A stretch of DNA of 64,000 bases from Azorinus chamasolen (GCA_963576725.1 OY755246.1:73959467-74023466), one strand, 5' to 3'; positions 43,892 through 54,984 are shown, numbered from the stretch's first letter. Translations and numbers: made by a program. The notes: generated by a model from the sequence alone, not told the origin.

Positions 43892-45180
43892 ATTTTCAGA
43901 TCCTTTTCAAATTACATTGAATATGCTTAAATTGACATAGACATGCAATGTAATACATAAAACGGCACCTCTTAGCATTAAAAACAGTTCTCTGTCTCTG
44001 ACAAAATTAAAAACTCGTTATGGTATCATGCCGTTTCATTCTCAACAATATCCAATCCTATTTAAGGGCATTGCAATTCATGCAAACAAGTTTATATGGG
44101 CATTGCATTTTTAACACATTGCTTGAATCTTAACCCATAATATTTCAAAACTGCGTGTGTACTCTCACAACTGGGTTTGGCAAACAATCAATTTGCAACG
44201 ACACAACATTACCGTAGTCCTGTGCTAACCGACTGGACATCTCCTGATTTTGTATTCATAGCATGGTAGCGGTGGGCCAAGGTGCAACACTCCAGGGTCA
44301 GCTGTCTTCTTACGCTTCGACCTGCACTGGTCTTCAGTGGTGTAACCATCTCAACTATTTCTCTCACAACTGCCAAAGGTCTTTGTTTACAGGACGTATT
44401 ACTCATGTTGGAGTTGAAACAAAAAAGAAAATTAAATTAATTATGAAGAAATGGTACATGATTTCAGCATGATTATGTACCCTCGGCGCACCTACTCTCG
44501 AACCCAACCTGTTTTCGAAACTTTCAATGTTTTGTGCTTTATGCGCAAGTGCGTACTGGATCTACATCACTAATTTTCATGAGTATGATGCTTTGTTTAT
44601 AAACAACACATTCATAGCTTTTAAAATGGAACATGCGTCATTTATTTGTAAACATGTAATTAATCTACCTTTCCTTCAACTATGCTAAATATTAAGAGGT
44701 TCGAAAGACGGCGAGATCACGCCACCGACAGAAAAATTCGATCTATTTAAAGTTGTATGCATAGTATCATTGACAGAGCTGTGACTCGCACTAGGACGTC
44801 ACCAGCGAACTATGAAATCAACGCACTATGACGTCATCAGATTGTTTTACATCAAAAGGCCCACAAACACGATATTTATTTAAAAACCTGACACATACAA
44901 TTAACGACAAACGAGTGCAACGGTAACCTAATAAGTATAATAAATTATAGGTCTATAACATGTATGATAATTCTTCTCATTCAGTCATTGCAGAAAACGA
45001 AAACAGAATTGACCGACACTGCGACATACATACAACATGCAAATCGAACCGTATTTAAAAGCCCGCGCACCTATTGCAGTTGAAATTCATTAAAATTCCC
45101 AATTAATCCAATGCTGCCATCAATGTACAGATCAAAATTACTAATATAGTTCATTATGCATCAAATGCAAACGGGTTTTG
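43892..45180. other. no recognisable feature
   Basis: Short open frames on both strands at 44209-44472 overlap each other. None shows a motif I know. Confidence 0.3.
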
Positions 45181-45186
45181 AATGAT

Positions 45187-45383
45187 TTGGTTGTTTAAAA
45201 CAAAGGATTGCCACTAAATTCCAAGAGCAAAAATATAACCGACCTACACTGATGACCTTGTACGGAGAAAGGAAGTAGCATGTGCCGAGGCTAAATAATT
45301 TACTCGTAAGGCGCCGAAAAATAGACCGCAGATATTCGAACTCCAATAACGGCCGGTTATCTATATTGATAACCGTTATTAAT
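45187..45383 (-). repeat. 195-bp dispersed repeat, copy 2
   Basis: Direct copy of 37444-37640, 7.7 kb away, in the same orientation, with the same terminal nested foldback. Flanks differ immediately after GATAACCGTTATT. Confidence 0.7.
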
Positions 45384-45442
45384 TACATATTTTTACAACT
45401 TGCTAAACGTAATGCAAAATCTTTTCAAGGTGACAATACCGA

Positions 45443-45720
45443 ACAAGAGTGTTCGAAGGAACACATGTGTCACCTGCTCTCAGCTCGATCTCAGTATTGC
45501 ATGTAGAGTGACTACCTTTAGTTACATCAATGGTCTTAAATGAGGGGAAAGCACGTGTGAAATTTGAAAACTTTATAATTATTTGTTTAGAAATGACAGC
45601 CAAAAGAAGAAAGTGTGACGGACAGACAGACAGATGTAGAGATATAAAGCAAGACAATGGGAACGTGATCTCTAAGTGACACACTGCCTCTCGGCAGATG
45701 ACACAAAGCGTGGCTTAAAC
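45443..45720 (-). mobile_element. Family G hairpin-ended element
   Basis: On the minus strand it ends with hairpin GTGTTC CTTC GAACAC and TCTTGTT. Upstream are GTCTGTCTGTCCGTCACAC and a CCCATTGTCTTGCTTTATAT segment. A plus-oriented piece of the same 5' region lies at 46300-46400. The body is shorter than one typical element, so an internal deletion is likely. Confidence 0.55.
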
Positions 45721-45804
45721 TGGTGCTAAAAATAATGTTTGCCAGCTCAAAACATGACCCTTTTATATAAGCCCTTACTCCATAGATACTCATTTACAGC
45801 AGTT

Positions 45805-45890
45805 TCAAACAAAGTACGTAGAACCCAGATCAGACACAGTCTCTAAAGTATATAGTTGTCTGGTAAGGATATGCTCTGTTTGCATATAAA
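45805..45890. repeat. MITE central palindrome, degraded
   Basis: CAAACAAAGTACGTAGAACC on the left and GTCTGGTAAGGATATGCTCT on the right flank a diverged centre. A degraded CCCTTACTCCATAGATACTC end lies at 45773, and GTTAA near 46010 may be the right edge. Confidence 0.5.
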
Positions 45891-46019
45891 GGCCCAAATA
45901 TATACAATATCTTATATTATGCAATATGTTCTTGTAAACGTTCAGAAAGAAAAGAAAGGCACATGGATATTCAACATTGAAATCTGAAATAAATATTCAT
46001 GGAGTGAAGTGTTAAACTG

Positions 46020-46200
46020 TTCGATATTTGTTTAATATACAAATGAATGAAAGGATCGAATGAATTAATGATTGAATGAATGAATTAAACGAATGAATCA
46101 ACGAATGAATCAACAAATGAATGAATGAATACATACATAAACGGATGAATAAATAAATAAACGAACGACTAAACAAAAAGAATGAATGAATGAAGTGTAT
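46020..46200. repeat. GAAT-type microsatellite
   Basis: Imperfect AATGAATG and ACGAATGA repeats. Decayed tetranucleotide array. Confidence 0.75.
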
Positions 46201-46299
46201 CCAGTCGGACGCGAATCGGGTACGCTAAGGGCGGAGTAATGAATTGCCCGCCTTCTTTGCATGCGGTTTAAGTTGGTTATTATTCTCTATATGTGTACA

Positions 46300-46400
46300 T
46301 ATACCCGTTCCCATTGTCTTGCTTTATATCTCTACATCCGTCTGGCTGGCTTTCTGTCTGTTTGGCTGGCTGTATGTCTGTCTGCATGTCTGTCTATCTG
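46300..46400 (+). mobile_element. Family G 5' fragment
   Basis: CCCATTGTCTTGCTTTATAT and CTACATCCGTCTGGCTGGC match, in inverted orientation, the 5' region of the family G copy at 45600-45655. The following TCTGTCTG tract grades into the GTAGGTAG array. Confidence 0.5.
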
Positions 46401-46565
46401 TAGGTAGGTGGGGAGGTAGGAAGGTAGGTAGATATAAATGAAGGTAGGTAAGTAGGTAGATATATATGAAGGTAGGTATTGGTAGGTAGGTAGGTAGACC
46501 TGTAGGTAGGTATTGGTAGGTAGGTAGGTAGGTAGACCTGTAGGTAGGTATTGGTAGGTAGGTGT
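46400..46565 (+). repeat. TAGG-type microsatellite with a longer period
   Basis: GTAGGTAGGTAG runs organised into higher-order units of about 40 bp that include GACCTGTAGGTAGGTATTGG. The proline/tyrosine-rich minus-strand frames here are artefacts. Confidence 0.8.
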
Positions 46566-46744
46566 AGCAAATATTCGGTTATGTGAACTACAACATACAC
46601 ATACAAATAGTGAGCATGCTACACAATACGACAAATATCCAAACGTTAAATAATATATAAAAGTTTATGATGATAATTCGATATTTATATACATAGCTAA
46701 TATTTATCTTTTTGCGGATCACACCCATACTTGGAAAACTATAT

Positions 46745-47040
46745 GTGAGTGAGTGAGTGAGGTTATACGTCCTACCAACAGTATTTCAGTTATTTGCAGA
46801 CGGCACCCGCTGGAGACCACTGGAATGCCCCTGCCGCAAGCACATGGCAAGAGCACCCCACCCAGTCACATTATCCTGGCCAGACAGACCAGTCCTAGAA
46901 CTACCCTTTTGATGTCGAGCGTAGACAAGGGAGCTACTAGTACCAACTTTTAACGACTTTTTGTCTCTCGCGGCCGGAGATAGAACCCACGACCTTCCGT
47001 ACCGCAGGTGGATGCTCTACCACTGAGCCACGCGGCCGGT
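46745..47040 (-). mobile_element. tRNA-derived SINE
   Basis: The minus-strand head looks like a tRNA: A-box TGGCTCAGTGGTAGAG (47030-47015) and B-box-like GGGTTCTATCTCC (46988-46976), with CGGCCGCG acceptor-like ends. The body follows (GTTGGTACTAGTAGCTCC, GTGACTGGGTGGGGTGCTC), and the tail is CTCACTCACTCACAT. This matches the general plan of molluscan V-SINE-type elements such as RUDI (from memory). The anticodon stem is mispaired, so it is not a functional tRNA gene. Confidence 0.65.
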
Positions 47041-47267
47041 CGGAAAAAACTATATGTAGATGATTGTGTCATATTCTGGAAAACATACACAATTTCCAAC
47101 ATCAGTTATAATAAAACTTCCATCACGATATAAAATTGTTATGCAAATATCCAAAATCGATTCATAGATGTTTTTGAGGGGAGTGCCTAAATGTAAAAAC
47201 TCTTTGGACTTGAAATATTAATTGAAAACGTCTTTAAAATGTTGATATTCAAGAGTAGTCTTTTTAT

Positions 47268-47315
47268 ATACCCCCCCCCCCCCCCCCCCAAAAAAAAAAA
47301 AAGAAAAAAAAAGAA
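47268..47315. repeat. C run followed by A run
   Basis: About 20 C then about 12 A and A/G repeats. Low complexity, next to the family A copy that ends in an A-rich flank. Confidence 0.8.
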
Positions 47316-47329
47316 AGAAAAATACAACA

Positions 47330-48004
47330 AACAAGAGGGCCAGAATGGCCCTGAAGCGCTCACCAGACAATCAGAGGAGAAGAATTTCAAAGTGTTCACT
47401 ATAATTATGTTTCTGTAGAAAACTAGCCTGCCCTGGGGCGGGGATACTTTTGACCCAAGAGGCACAATTTATATAACTTTTGTCGAGGACCTGAACATGA
47501 TGCTATGTGCAAAATATGAAAGATGAGAACCTTCCAGTTTCAGACGAGAAGATTTTCAAAGTTTTCATTATATGTTTCTATTGAAAACTGGCTACCCCTG
47601 GGGCGGGGCCAATTTTGACCCCAGGGCCATAATTTATATAACTTTTGTAGAGGACATGAACATGATGCTATGTGCAAAATATAAAAGCTGAGAACATTCC
47701 AGTTTCAGAAAAGAAGATATTCAAAGATTACACTCTATTTGTTTCTATTGAAAACTGGCTACCCCATTGGGCTGGGCCAATTTTGACCCCGGGGCCATAA
47801 TTTATATAACTTTTGTAGAGGACCTTAAGATGATACTATGTGCAAAAGATGAAAGCTGAGAACTCTGTAGATTCAGAGGAGAAGATTATTAAAGGTTCAA
47901 ATTGTTGACGACTGACGACGCGCGACGCGCGACGCACGACGCACGCCGACGGACATCAGGCAATCACAAAAGCTCACCCTGAGCACTTTGTGCTCTGGTG
48001 AGCT
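47330..48004 (-). mobile_element. Family A element, complete, inverted
   Basis: Minus-strand 5' hairpin at 48004 (AGCTCACCAGAGCACAAAGT), CGTCGGCGTGCGTCG tract, three units, 3' hairpin GGGCCATTCTGGCCC and CTCTTGTT at 47330. At 675 bp it is the shortest complete copy and a good guide to the minimal element. Confidence 0.8.
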
Positions 48005-48720
48005 AAAAAACCAAACCAAAACAAACAAACCAAAACAAAAAAAACACGCAAAAAACCAAGAACTATATAATTTCTTTTTAATTATATCATGCTGGTCAAA
48101 TATTGATTAGACGGAAATTTGGATCTATAAATAACTAGAACTAGATATTTAAAGAAAAGAAAATGCATAATTTTCCAAACGATCCGTGTAGAACCATGCA
48201 CGTTAAAATGTATGGACACGCGTTTCACATACCCTTTGGATTATACACATGTAATTTGCAATATTAACTTTATATAAATACACATGCTTAGTGTAGAAGA
48301 AGAATGAATGAATGATGGAATTATTCATTTAACGAGGATTACTCAGTAAGTCAGTCACAGAATAAGAATTATGTTTACAATAGGCATTGTTATTAATTAC
48401 CAGCTATTAATGGAACATATTCCTAATAATCAAGTCAAATGTTAAAGACACGCAATTAATTAATCTGCATCCATTCTATATACCATCTGCAATTTAGCAC
48501 ACATTATTACAAATATTGTGCAAGAGAAAAATACTACAAGTAAATCTTCATTTACCGTATTCTCCTCTGTAACCATGTAAAGGTACGGTTTTATCAAAGT
48601 TTTAGACATACCGGTGTAACCACGTTAATCAGTCCTGTGATAAGTTTAACGACGCGATAATGAACGTGTTCTGTTAGGGCCATCGCATATTTCCCCGTTA
48701 TTAGATCGGGAGTCTCTGTT
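48005..48720. other. no recognisable feature
   Basis: AT-rich. An A/C-rich simple tract at 48005-48060 flanks the A element. Nothing else seen. Confidence 0.35.
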
Positions 48721-48724
48721 GGTC

Positions 48725-49095
48725 ATGAAAAAGATGCGAAAGTGCACCCTTACTTACGGAATCCTGTTGGGGCCAAGAAAAAAAAAAGAAAAATAATTCT
48801 GTTTTACAATTTTGGTAAAATGCGAAAGCGCAACGTTACATTATCGCATTTTTTGGTACATTTTGTCCCGGTATCCTATAGTATTATGTTGTAAATTATG
48901 TCGAAAAAAGATGCGAGAACGTAACCTTGCACTATCGCATCTTTTTTACGTTTTAAACTGATTTTGTTTAATAGTCCGAAATAAAAGTGCCACAATACAA
49001 CGAACGGTTCACTATCGCATCTTTTTTGACACATTTTGTACACGGATCCTATAAAAATAGATTAGAAATTAACTCGAAAAATGCGATCATCACGC
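48725..49095. repeat. tandem repeat with ATGCGA/TCGCAT dyads
   Basis: Three diverged units of about 120 bp, each with an AAGATGCGA(A/G)A start, a GCAAC/GTAAC segment, TATCGCATCTTTTTT-type dyad partner and GGATCCTATA. The segment CGGAATCCTGTTGGGGCCAA at 48757 also occurs at 21131, where family J follows it. Confidence 0.6.
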
Positions 49096-49500
49096 TCTGT
49101 TCGATTTGCTTATGAATTAATACAAATATGTTTTTCTCCCATGGCCGAAACATTCCTTGTTCACATGGCAGTATAAAATGGCTAATTGATATTCATATAG
49201 TCATTAATGATATGCCTTGACATTTTCCCCATGGTTTTGCACTGACTCGGAACTTGGACTAAAAGCATACCGAGAGAAGTCAAACAGTGACTTTGTATAA
49301 CATCTTACCTAAGTTATATTTGGTAATTTCCAGTATAATTCCTTGCTGTTTCTTTTATATTATTGCTGTTGAAGCACACCTACGCAAGTTTACAGATTGA
49401 TGAATCTCTATTACAATTCATGCAATATGTTTGTTACGCTGGCTGCTAGATCCAGTTGGTGCAAAACCATGAGGAAAATGCCAGGGCATATCATTATTTA
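49096..49500. other. no recognisable feature
   Basis: Two inverted copies of a short word (CCATGGTTTTGCACTGACTC near 49230 and TTGGTGCAAAACCATG near 49457) frame this spacer with CCTTGACATTTTCC and its complement, an imperfect inverted repeat of about 300 bp (49160-49500). It could be a small foldback element, but its ends are not defined. Confidence 0.35.
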
Positions 49501-49501
49501 T

Positions 49502-51062
49502 ACAAGAGGGCCAGAATGGCCCTGACATCGCTCACCAGACAAAAATATGTTTCTATTGAAAACTGACCGTCCCTGGGGCGGTGCCAATTTTGAAACCAGG
49601 GACACAATTTATATAACTTTTGTAGAGGACCTAAACATGAAGCTATGTGCCAAATATGAAATCTGAGAACATTCCAGTTTCAAAGGAGAAGATTTTCAAA
49701 GTTTGCACTATATGTTTCTATTGAAAACTGACCACCCCTTGGGTGGGGCCTATTTTGTCCCAGGGGCATAATTTATATAACTTTTATAGAGGATTGGAAA
49801 ATGATGCTATGTGCCAAATATGAAAACTGAGAACCCGGTAGATTCAGAATAGAAGATTTTCAAAGTTTTCACTATATGTTTCTATAGACAAGAGGGCCAT
49901 TGAAAGTGTTAATTTTTCAGACAAACAGATTACAGATGACAGAAACCCTATCACTGTTGAGCATGACTTGACTGAAATTAGCACACAGTTTGGATTCTGA
50001 TCTGACACATATGTAACTTCATATATGTAGTTTGTACAAGAGAGTTAATTGTAAGATTGATATGTATTAAAACAGTGTGAGCAAACTTAAACAAGCAGAC
50101 AATACTTCTGAAGCAGACAACATTAGAGTACTGAATTGGTAGAGATTACTATTAGAACACTTGAACTTGCATTAAGCTGAACTTCCCAACAGATACACTG
50201 ATAGGCTCTATATTGATAACTGGCAGCTTAATGCAGGGCATACATATGAAAAAAAGCTTTAAGAGCTTTCTGCATTTTGTGAATTATCCACATAGTTTTC
50301 TCAATTTAAAATGAGTGTGTGTTATTTGTCTAAACACAATTTTTACTCTACTGATCAGGCTAGGGGTGATTACCAATGCACTCACACTGGCTAGTCTCAG
50401 GTCACTGGCTTCATCTCTGATTTAAGGTGAATCTTTAAAATGTAGTTTCTGATGTGAAGAAGTCTATACACACAGGACATGGCCAATTTTAACCCCAGAA
50501 CTATGATATATAACAAACTCATAAAGGTATGCTAAGTAAATATATACACCAAATATCTAAGCTCTGGGACATGTAGTTTCTGACAAGAAGATTTTTAAAG
50601 TTCTTCCTATGCATAACTAGTGACCCCATGGGCTGTTTCAGCAGTCAGCTACAAAAAACTGGCCATCCCTGGGATGGGACCAATTTTGACCCTAGGAGCA
50701 TAATTTATTTTTGTAGAAGACCTGAAGTTGAATCAATGTACCAAATATGAAAGCTATGAACATTTCAGTTTCAGAGGAGAAGATGTTCAAAGTTTTCACT
50801 ATATGTTTCTATTGAAAATTTCACATCCCTGGGGCGGGCCAATTTTGACTCCAGGGGCATATATAATATATAATTATATAACTTTTATAGAGGACCTATA
50901 GATGATGCTATGTGCCAAAGATGAAAGCTGAGAACCTTGTAGATTCAGAGGCAAACATTTTTAAAGGTTCAAATTGTTGACACGGGACGACACACGACGC
51001 ACGCCGACGGACATCAGGCGATCACAAAAGCTCACCTTGAGCACTTTGTGCTCTGGTGAGCT
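49502..51062 (-). mobile_element. Family A element, long variant, inverted
   Basis: Minus-strand 5' hairpin at 51062, a CGTCGGCGTGCG tract, A units, the long-variant block (50100-50660, matching 790-1300 and 6830-7330), further units, and the 3' hairpin with CTCTTGT at 49502. Another stray ACAAGAGGGCCATTG lies at 49889 inside it, suggesting an internal nested end. Confidence 0.7.
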
Positions 51063-51361
51063 AAATATGGTTTAAACTAGTGATTCTAAGGTCACTCAAT
51101 TTCCTATATCGTCAGTGTCAGACGCAGCGTTAACATCTTAGTCATCACTGTCTGCAATCCCTGAATATATAATTATATTGACATAGCTCAAATAATGTGC
51201 AAGATCAAACAAACGCTCATAGCCGTACCGTACACAACGCTATGGACGAGAACTCATCCACATTTGCTCATTCAAAATATCGGAAGATATATGTCCAGTT
51301 ATAGTTATTCTTAAAACTGATTGTGGTTTTCCACAAGTCTGTCATAATGGATGAGCGGCGG
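51063..51361. promoter_or_regulatory. 3' flank of the sulfotransferase gene
   Basis: Downstream of the minus-strand stop codon. No canonical AATAAA was found immediately downstream; possible 3' UTR. The family A element begins about 300 bp from the stop. Confidence 0.3.
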
Positions 51362-52441
51362 CTAACTGTAACCAGGAGGTGCACTGTCATACCCGAACAG
51401 TTGGAAATCAAATTCGTAGAGGCGTTTGAGAGATTCTATGTCGTTGTGTGGTATGTGTTTGTATACCTCTCGTAAAGTCCGTTCTGCCATGTTATGTTTT
51501 ATTGATATGTCGACCTTGTACTTACGCCGAGCTGCGAACACCATTTCCGTCAGGCTAGACGAATTTTGACGGACCTTATCAAAATCTTGGGGAAGTTGGG
51601 CCTCCGGAGAAAGGTCGCCTCCAAGTTTCAAAGCATTCCATATGCGACGAACAAATTCTGCCTCATCCATACACTCTCTCTTGGAGTCAAAATGATGAAA
51701 CCAAATTTCTATCTTGGTTTTCACTTCAAAATCACAGTGGTCGACAAATAGCCATTCTTCTGCGACGGGAAGCAACCCAACTCTGTCCATTATAAACCTG
51801 AAGTCTTCCACAAGTGTCTCTTGCTTGGCAATGTACTGTGGTCTGAAACGACACAGATCACACAGGTCCGAAATGGGTAACCAATGAGAATCGATGATGA
51901 AGTCGACCACCATATGCGCCTGGGTGCCAACGTACTTCACAAATTCTTGAAAAGTAACATCGTGGCCACATTTCTTGGAATTAGCAGATGCATCTGGTCG
52001 GACAGAATTTATAATAGTCGTCCCTTTATATTGCCAAAAATCTGAAAGGTAAAACTTATCAATGTACGCTGACCATAGTCGGGTGTAGGGGTTGCGTACT
52101 GTCATCGCTCGTACGGATTGTTTCACAAACTGCCCAGCAGATCCATACACTTCAAACTTCTGGTATGGGTATTTGTAGCCATGATTGATATCGTACTTGG
52201 AGTAAGAAAGAATTGGTTTCTCACAAGCGTGATCCCTGTCTATGAGATAGCGGAACAGTCTGTTCCATGCCGTGCTCGCCGCCTTTCTAACCAGACAGAC
52301 TGTCAGATTTGCAGCCTTGTAGCCTGTTACGGACTTGATTGGTGCGAAATACGGATGGCTCTTTGAGCATACGTCCTGCACTTGCACCCGTCTGTCAATG
52401 AATCTTCTCAACACATGCAAGTATCCTTGATCAGAATTGTT
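51362..52441 (-). CDS. carbohydrate sulfotransferase, last coding exon
   Basis: Residues 47-405 of a 405-residue type II Golgi sulfotransferase of the CHST/HNK-1ST family, expected to move sulfate from PAPS to a glycan. Visible motifs (full-length numbering): the 5'-phosphosulfate-binding loop VRKAASTAWNR at about 97-107 and the 3'-phosphate-binding segment VRNPYTRLWSAY at about 161-172. The acceptor side follows with several cysteines typical of lumenal domains. The acceptor CTTTCTTTTACAG ends at 52442 (minus strand) and joins in phase 0 to the exon at 54752. The frame is intact to TAG. The exact acceptor glycan cannot be told from sequence. Confidence 0.85.
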   Translation of the reverse strand, partial: NNSDQGYLHVLRRFIDRRVQVQDVCSKSHPYFAPIKSVTGYKAANLTVCLVRKAASTAWNRLFRYLIDRDHACEKPILSYSKYDINHGYKYPYQKFEVYGSAGQFVKQSVRAMTVRNPYTRLWSAYIDKFYLSDFWQYKGTTIINSVRPDASANSKKCGHDVTFQEFVKYVGTQAHMVVDFIIDSHWLPISDLCDLCRFRPQYIAKQETLVEDFRFIMDRVGLLPVAEEWLFVDHCDFEVKTKIEIWFHHFDSKRECMDEAEFVRRIWNALKLGGDLSPEAQLPQDFDKVRQNSSSLTEMVFAARRKYKVDISIKHNMAERTLREVYKHIPHNDIESLKRLYEFDFQLFGYDSAPPGYS

Positions 52442-52509
52442 CTGTAAAAGAAAGAATCGTTATTAATTCTATCAGACCCAAACATTGCATTTGTGTAGGT
52501 TTAGCTTCA

Positions 52510-52640
52510 GCTTTCGGGGCGAGATGTCCCAGGTTAGATACCCTGGTCACGGAGCGAGATGTCCCAGGATAGACACCCATGCCACAGAGCGAGATTTCCC
52601 AGGTTAGACACCCTGGTCACGGAGCGAGATGTCCGAGTTA
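52510..52640 (+). repeat. about 55-bp tandem repeat
   Basis: Three units of GGAGCGAGATGTCCCAGGTT followed by AGACACCCTGGTCAC, with substitutions. Confidence 0.75.
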
Positions 52641-52737
52641 AGCCACGCTGGTCACGGCAATAAAATATGCAAGTATGAGCTCTCGTGCTAAAGCAAACCT
52701 TGATATTAAATGTAAAAGAAAATTGCTAAAAACTATG

Positions 52738-53560
52738 ACTGGCGGGCCCGGTGTCAGCTTATAGTGTGATTGGGCCTGCTGTCAGTTTATAGCTTGATTG
52801 GACCTGCTGTCAGTTTGTAGCGTGATTGGGCCCGGTGTCAGTTTATAGCGTGATTGGGCCTGCTGTCAGTTTATAGCGTGATTGGGTCTGCTGTCAGTTG
52901 ATAGAGTGATTAGGCATGCTGTAAGTTTGTAGGGTGATTGGGCCTGCTGTCAGTGTGTAGCATCATTTAGCCCGGTGTCAGTTTATAGCGTGATTGGGTC
53001 TGCTGTCAGTTTGTAGCATGGTTGGGTCCGGTGTCAGTTTATAGCGTGATTGGGCCTGCTTTCAGTTATAGCGTGATTGGGCCTGCTATCAGTTTATAGC
53101 TTGATTGGACCTGCTGTCAGTTTGTAGCGCGATTAGGCCCAGTGTCAGTTTACAGCGTGATTGGGTCTGCTGTCAGTTTATAGCATTATTAGGACTGCTG
53201 TCAGTTTGTAGCGTGATTGGACCTGCTGTCAGTTTGTGGCATCATTGGGTCCGGTGTCAGTTTATAGCGTGATTGGGTCTGCTGTCAGTTTGTAGCGTGA
53301 TTGGGTCCGGTGTCAGTTTATAGCTTGATTGGGCCTGCTGTCAGTTAATAGCGTGATTGGACCTGCCGTCAGTTTGTAGCTTGGTTGGGCCTGCTGTCAG
53401 TTTATAGCGTGATTAGGCCCGATGTCAGTGTATAGCGTGATTGGGCCTGCTGTCAGTTTGTAGCGTGATTGGGTCTGCTGTCAGTTTGTAGCGTGATTTG
53501 GCCGGTATCAGTTTATAGCGTGTCATGTAGCGTGATTGGGTCCGGTGTCAGTTTATATGC
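52738..53560 (+). repeat. 28-35-bp intronic minisatellite
   Basis: More than twenty units of GTGATTGGGCCTGCTGTCAG followed by TTTATAGC. Variants alternate TTTATAGC/TTTGTAGC, GGGCCTGCT/GGGTCCGGT and GGGTCTGCT, mixed along the array. The array occupies a third of the intron and is a likely length polymorphism. Confidence 0.85.
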
Positions 53561-54179
53561 TTCAAGTAAACACATCGTCTCCATATAAAATGCTGTAGCC
53601 AACTTTCCCATTCGCACACACTCGTCACTTTGAAATAATGTTTGCAGACAGTTTAGATCCGAATGAGACATCTAGTGACACAGCCCCTACCTTATCTAGA
53701 TAGTGTCAACAAAACAATTTTGAACGTTTTGAACGTATGTATTTTTACAATGAAAGAAGATGACATTTTTGTACGAAACTAACGTAGTATTAAAGGGATA
53801 TCAACTGAATCAAGCATATTATACACAATCAACTGAATCAACACAACTTGCAATTATTAGAAACACCTTTGCTGCCATTGTTCATGCAAACATATGAACT
53901 TTCGCTAATGTTTTAAAACATATTCCTGGTGTTAGAGACAACAGCAGGGTAACCTATCTCGTCTGCCAAATTCGTTTCATTCAATAGTAAAATCATTCAG
54001 TAAGCGGTCACTGGGTGAATATCTACCAGGTAAAAGGGATTAAACGGTCAGGAGAATCGTTAAAGTGTTTGGTATTGTTGCTTGTAAAACTTCGTATATA
54101 AATGCTTCTTTCATAATAGTTTGTATGTACCAATGTTATGCTCTTCTTATATGGAGTATACCGAATAAACTACTACAGG
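53561..54179. other. intronic spacer
   Basis: A MITE-like half palindrome (TGCAGACAGTTTAGATCCGA, about 53642) and a local ATCAACTGAATCAA duplication (53808/53828). Otherwise nothing is seen. Confidence 0.35.
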
Positions 54180-54415
54180 ACTTGCTGTAAACCGGCGAAT
54201 TATCTGACAGCGACTCACAGGACTTGCGGAAAACCGGCGAATTATCTGACAGCGACTCACAGGACTTGCGGAAAACCGGCGAATTATCTGACAGCGACTC
54301 ACAGGTCTTGCGGCAAACCGGCGAATTATCTGACAGCGACTCACAGACTTGCGGCAAACCGGCGAATTATCTGACAGCGACCCACAGACTTGCAGCAAAC
54401 CGACAAATCTGCCAT
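54180..54415 (+). repeat. about 42-bp intronic tandem array
   Basis: Five to six units of ACCGGCGAATTATCTGACAG followed by CGACTCACAGGACTTGCGG. Three frames stay open on each strand because the unit lacks stops; these are not genes. Confidence 0.85.
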
Positions 54416-54423
54416 TACCTTTG

Positions 54424-54490
54424 CAAACAGTTTGGATCCAGACAAGATTGCGAGTTACTCGACGTCTTATCAGGATTTAACTTGCTTGAC
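54424..54490. repeat. MITE central palindrome, degraded
   Basis: GCAAACAGTTTGGATCCAGA and CGACGTCTTATCAGGATTTA form the arms of the palindrome type seen at 8973. Confidence 0.5.
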
Positions 54491-54751
54491 ACCATTAACA
54501 GTCTAGAGAAAAAAGAACAGTCCACCCGGAAACTTAAAGCAGACGATTTTGTTTGCAGATGGATTTAAAACTAAAGGTAACGCAAAACCTAAAGGCAACG
54601 CAAAACCATAAGGCATCGCAAACACTCGTACGTCGGGAAGGCGTTCGTAAACTGTAGTCTAACACCTGCCTGAAAGATAGAGCGAGACTTGTTTTGAATG
54701 GTTGTTGAAAAGAGATTTTACCGTAGTCTAGTTCATACGCAATTGACTTAC

Positions 54752-54889
54752 CCGCATTCCTGGATTGTGTTCAGCATGACGAAGTGGGTCCTGTAGCACG
54801 TGCAGTAAACTGTCATTGAGGGTACAGATAAGGGCGAGACCTAACACGACACTCACAACCACAAACAATTTATGACTGGCGGCCGTCAT
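54752..54889 (-). CDS. carbohydrate sulfotransferase, first coding exon (signal anchor)
   Basis: 46 codons starting at ATG 54889 (context GTGAAAATGA, A at -3). The short basic-ended N-terminus MTAASHK is followed by a hydrophobic span LFVVVSVVLGLALICTL (residues 8-24), a type II signal anchor for the Golgi. A short stem follows. The exon ends at donor GTAAGTC in phase 0 and joins exon 51362-52441. The exon is preceded by acceptor TTCTTGTTGCAG, so at least one 5' UTR exon lies further upstream on the minus strand. Confidence 0.8.
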
Positions 54890-54898
54890 TTTCACAGT
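54890..54898 (-). other. 5' UTR part of the first coding exon
   Basis: Nine untranslated bases (ACTGTGAAA) between the acceptor AG (54899-54900) and the start codon. Confidence 0.6.
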
Positions 54899-54984
54899 CT
54901 GCAACAAGAATGAACTTTAGTTCTGACAAACGATGTGTACTTGGCATAATTGATACAATAGAATTTCTCTATAGCGATCATTTA

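Larger units (their letters stand above)
52444..54751 (-). other. sulfotransferase intron rich in minisatellites
   Basis: The 2.3-kb phase-0 intron runs from donor GTAAGTC (54751-54745) to acceptor TTTTACAG. It contains three independent tandem arrays (52510-52640, 52738-53560, 54180-54415) and the MITE palindrome at 54424-54485. I see no further exon in it. Confidence 0.7.

Noticed and set aside
46970..47040. tRNA gene on the minus strand
   Set aside because: A- and B-box-like sequences are present, but the anticodon stem is mispaired and the sequence continues into a SINE body and tail.
54136..54568. Four overlapping open frames of 73-114 codons
   Set aside because: Produced by the intronic 42-bp array within the sulfotransferase intron.
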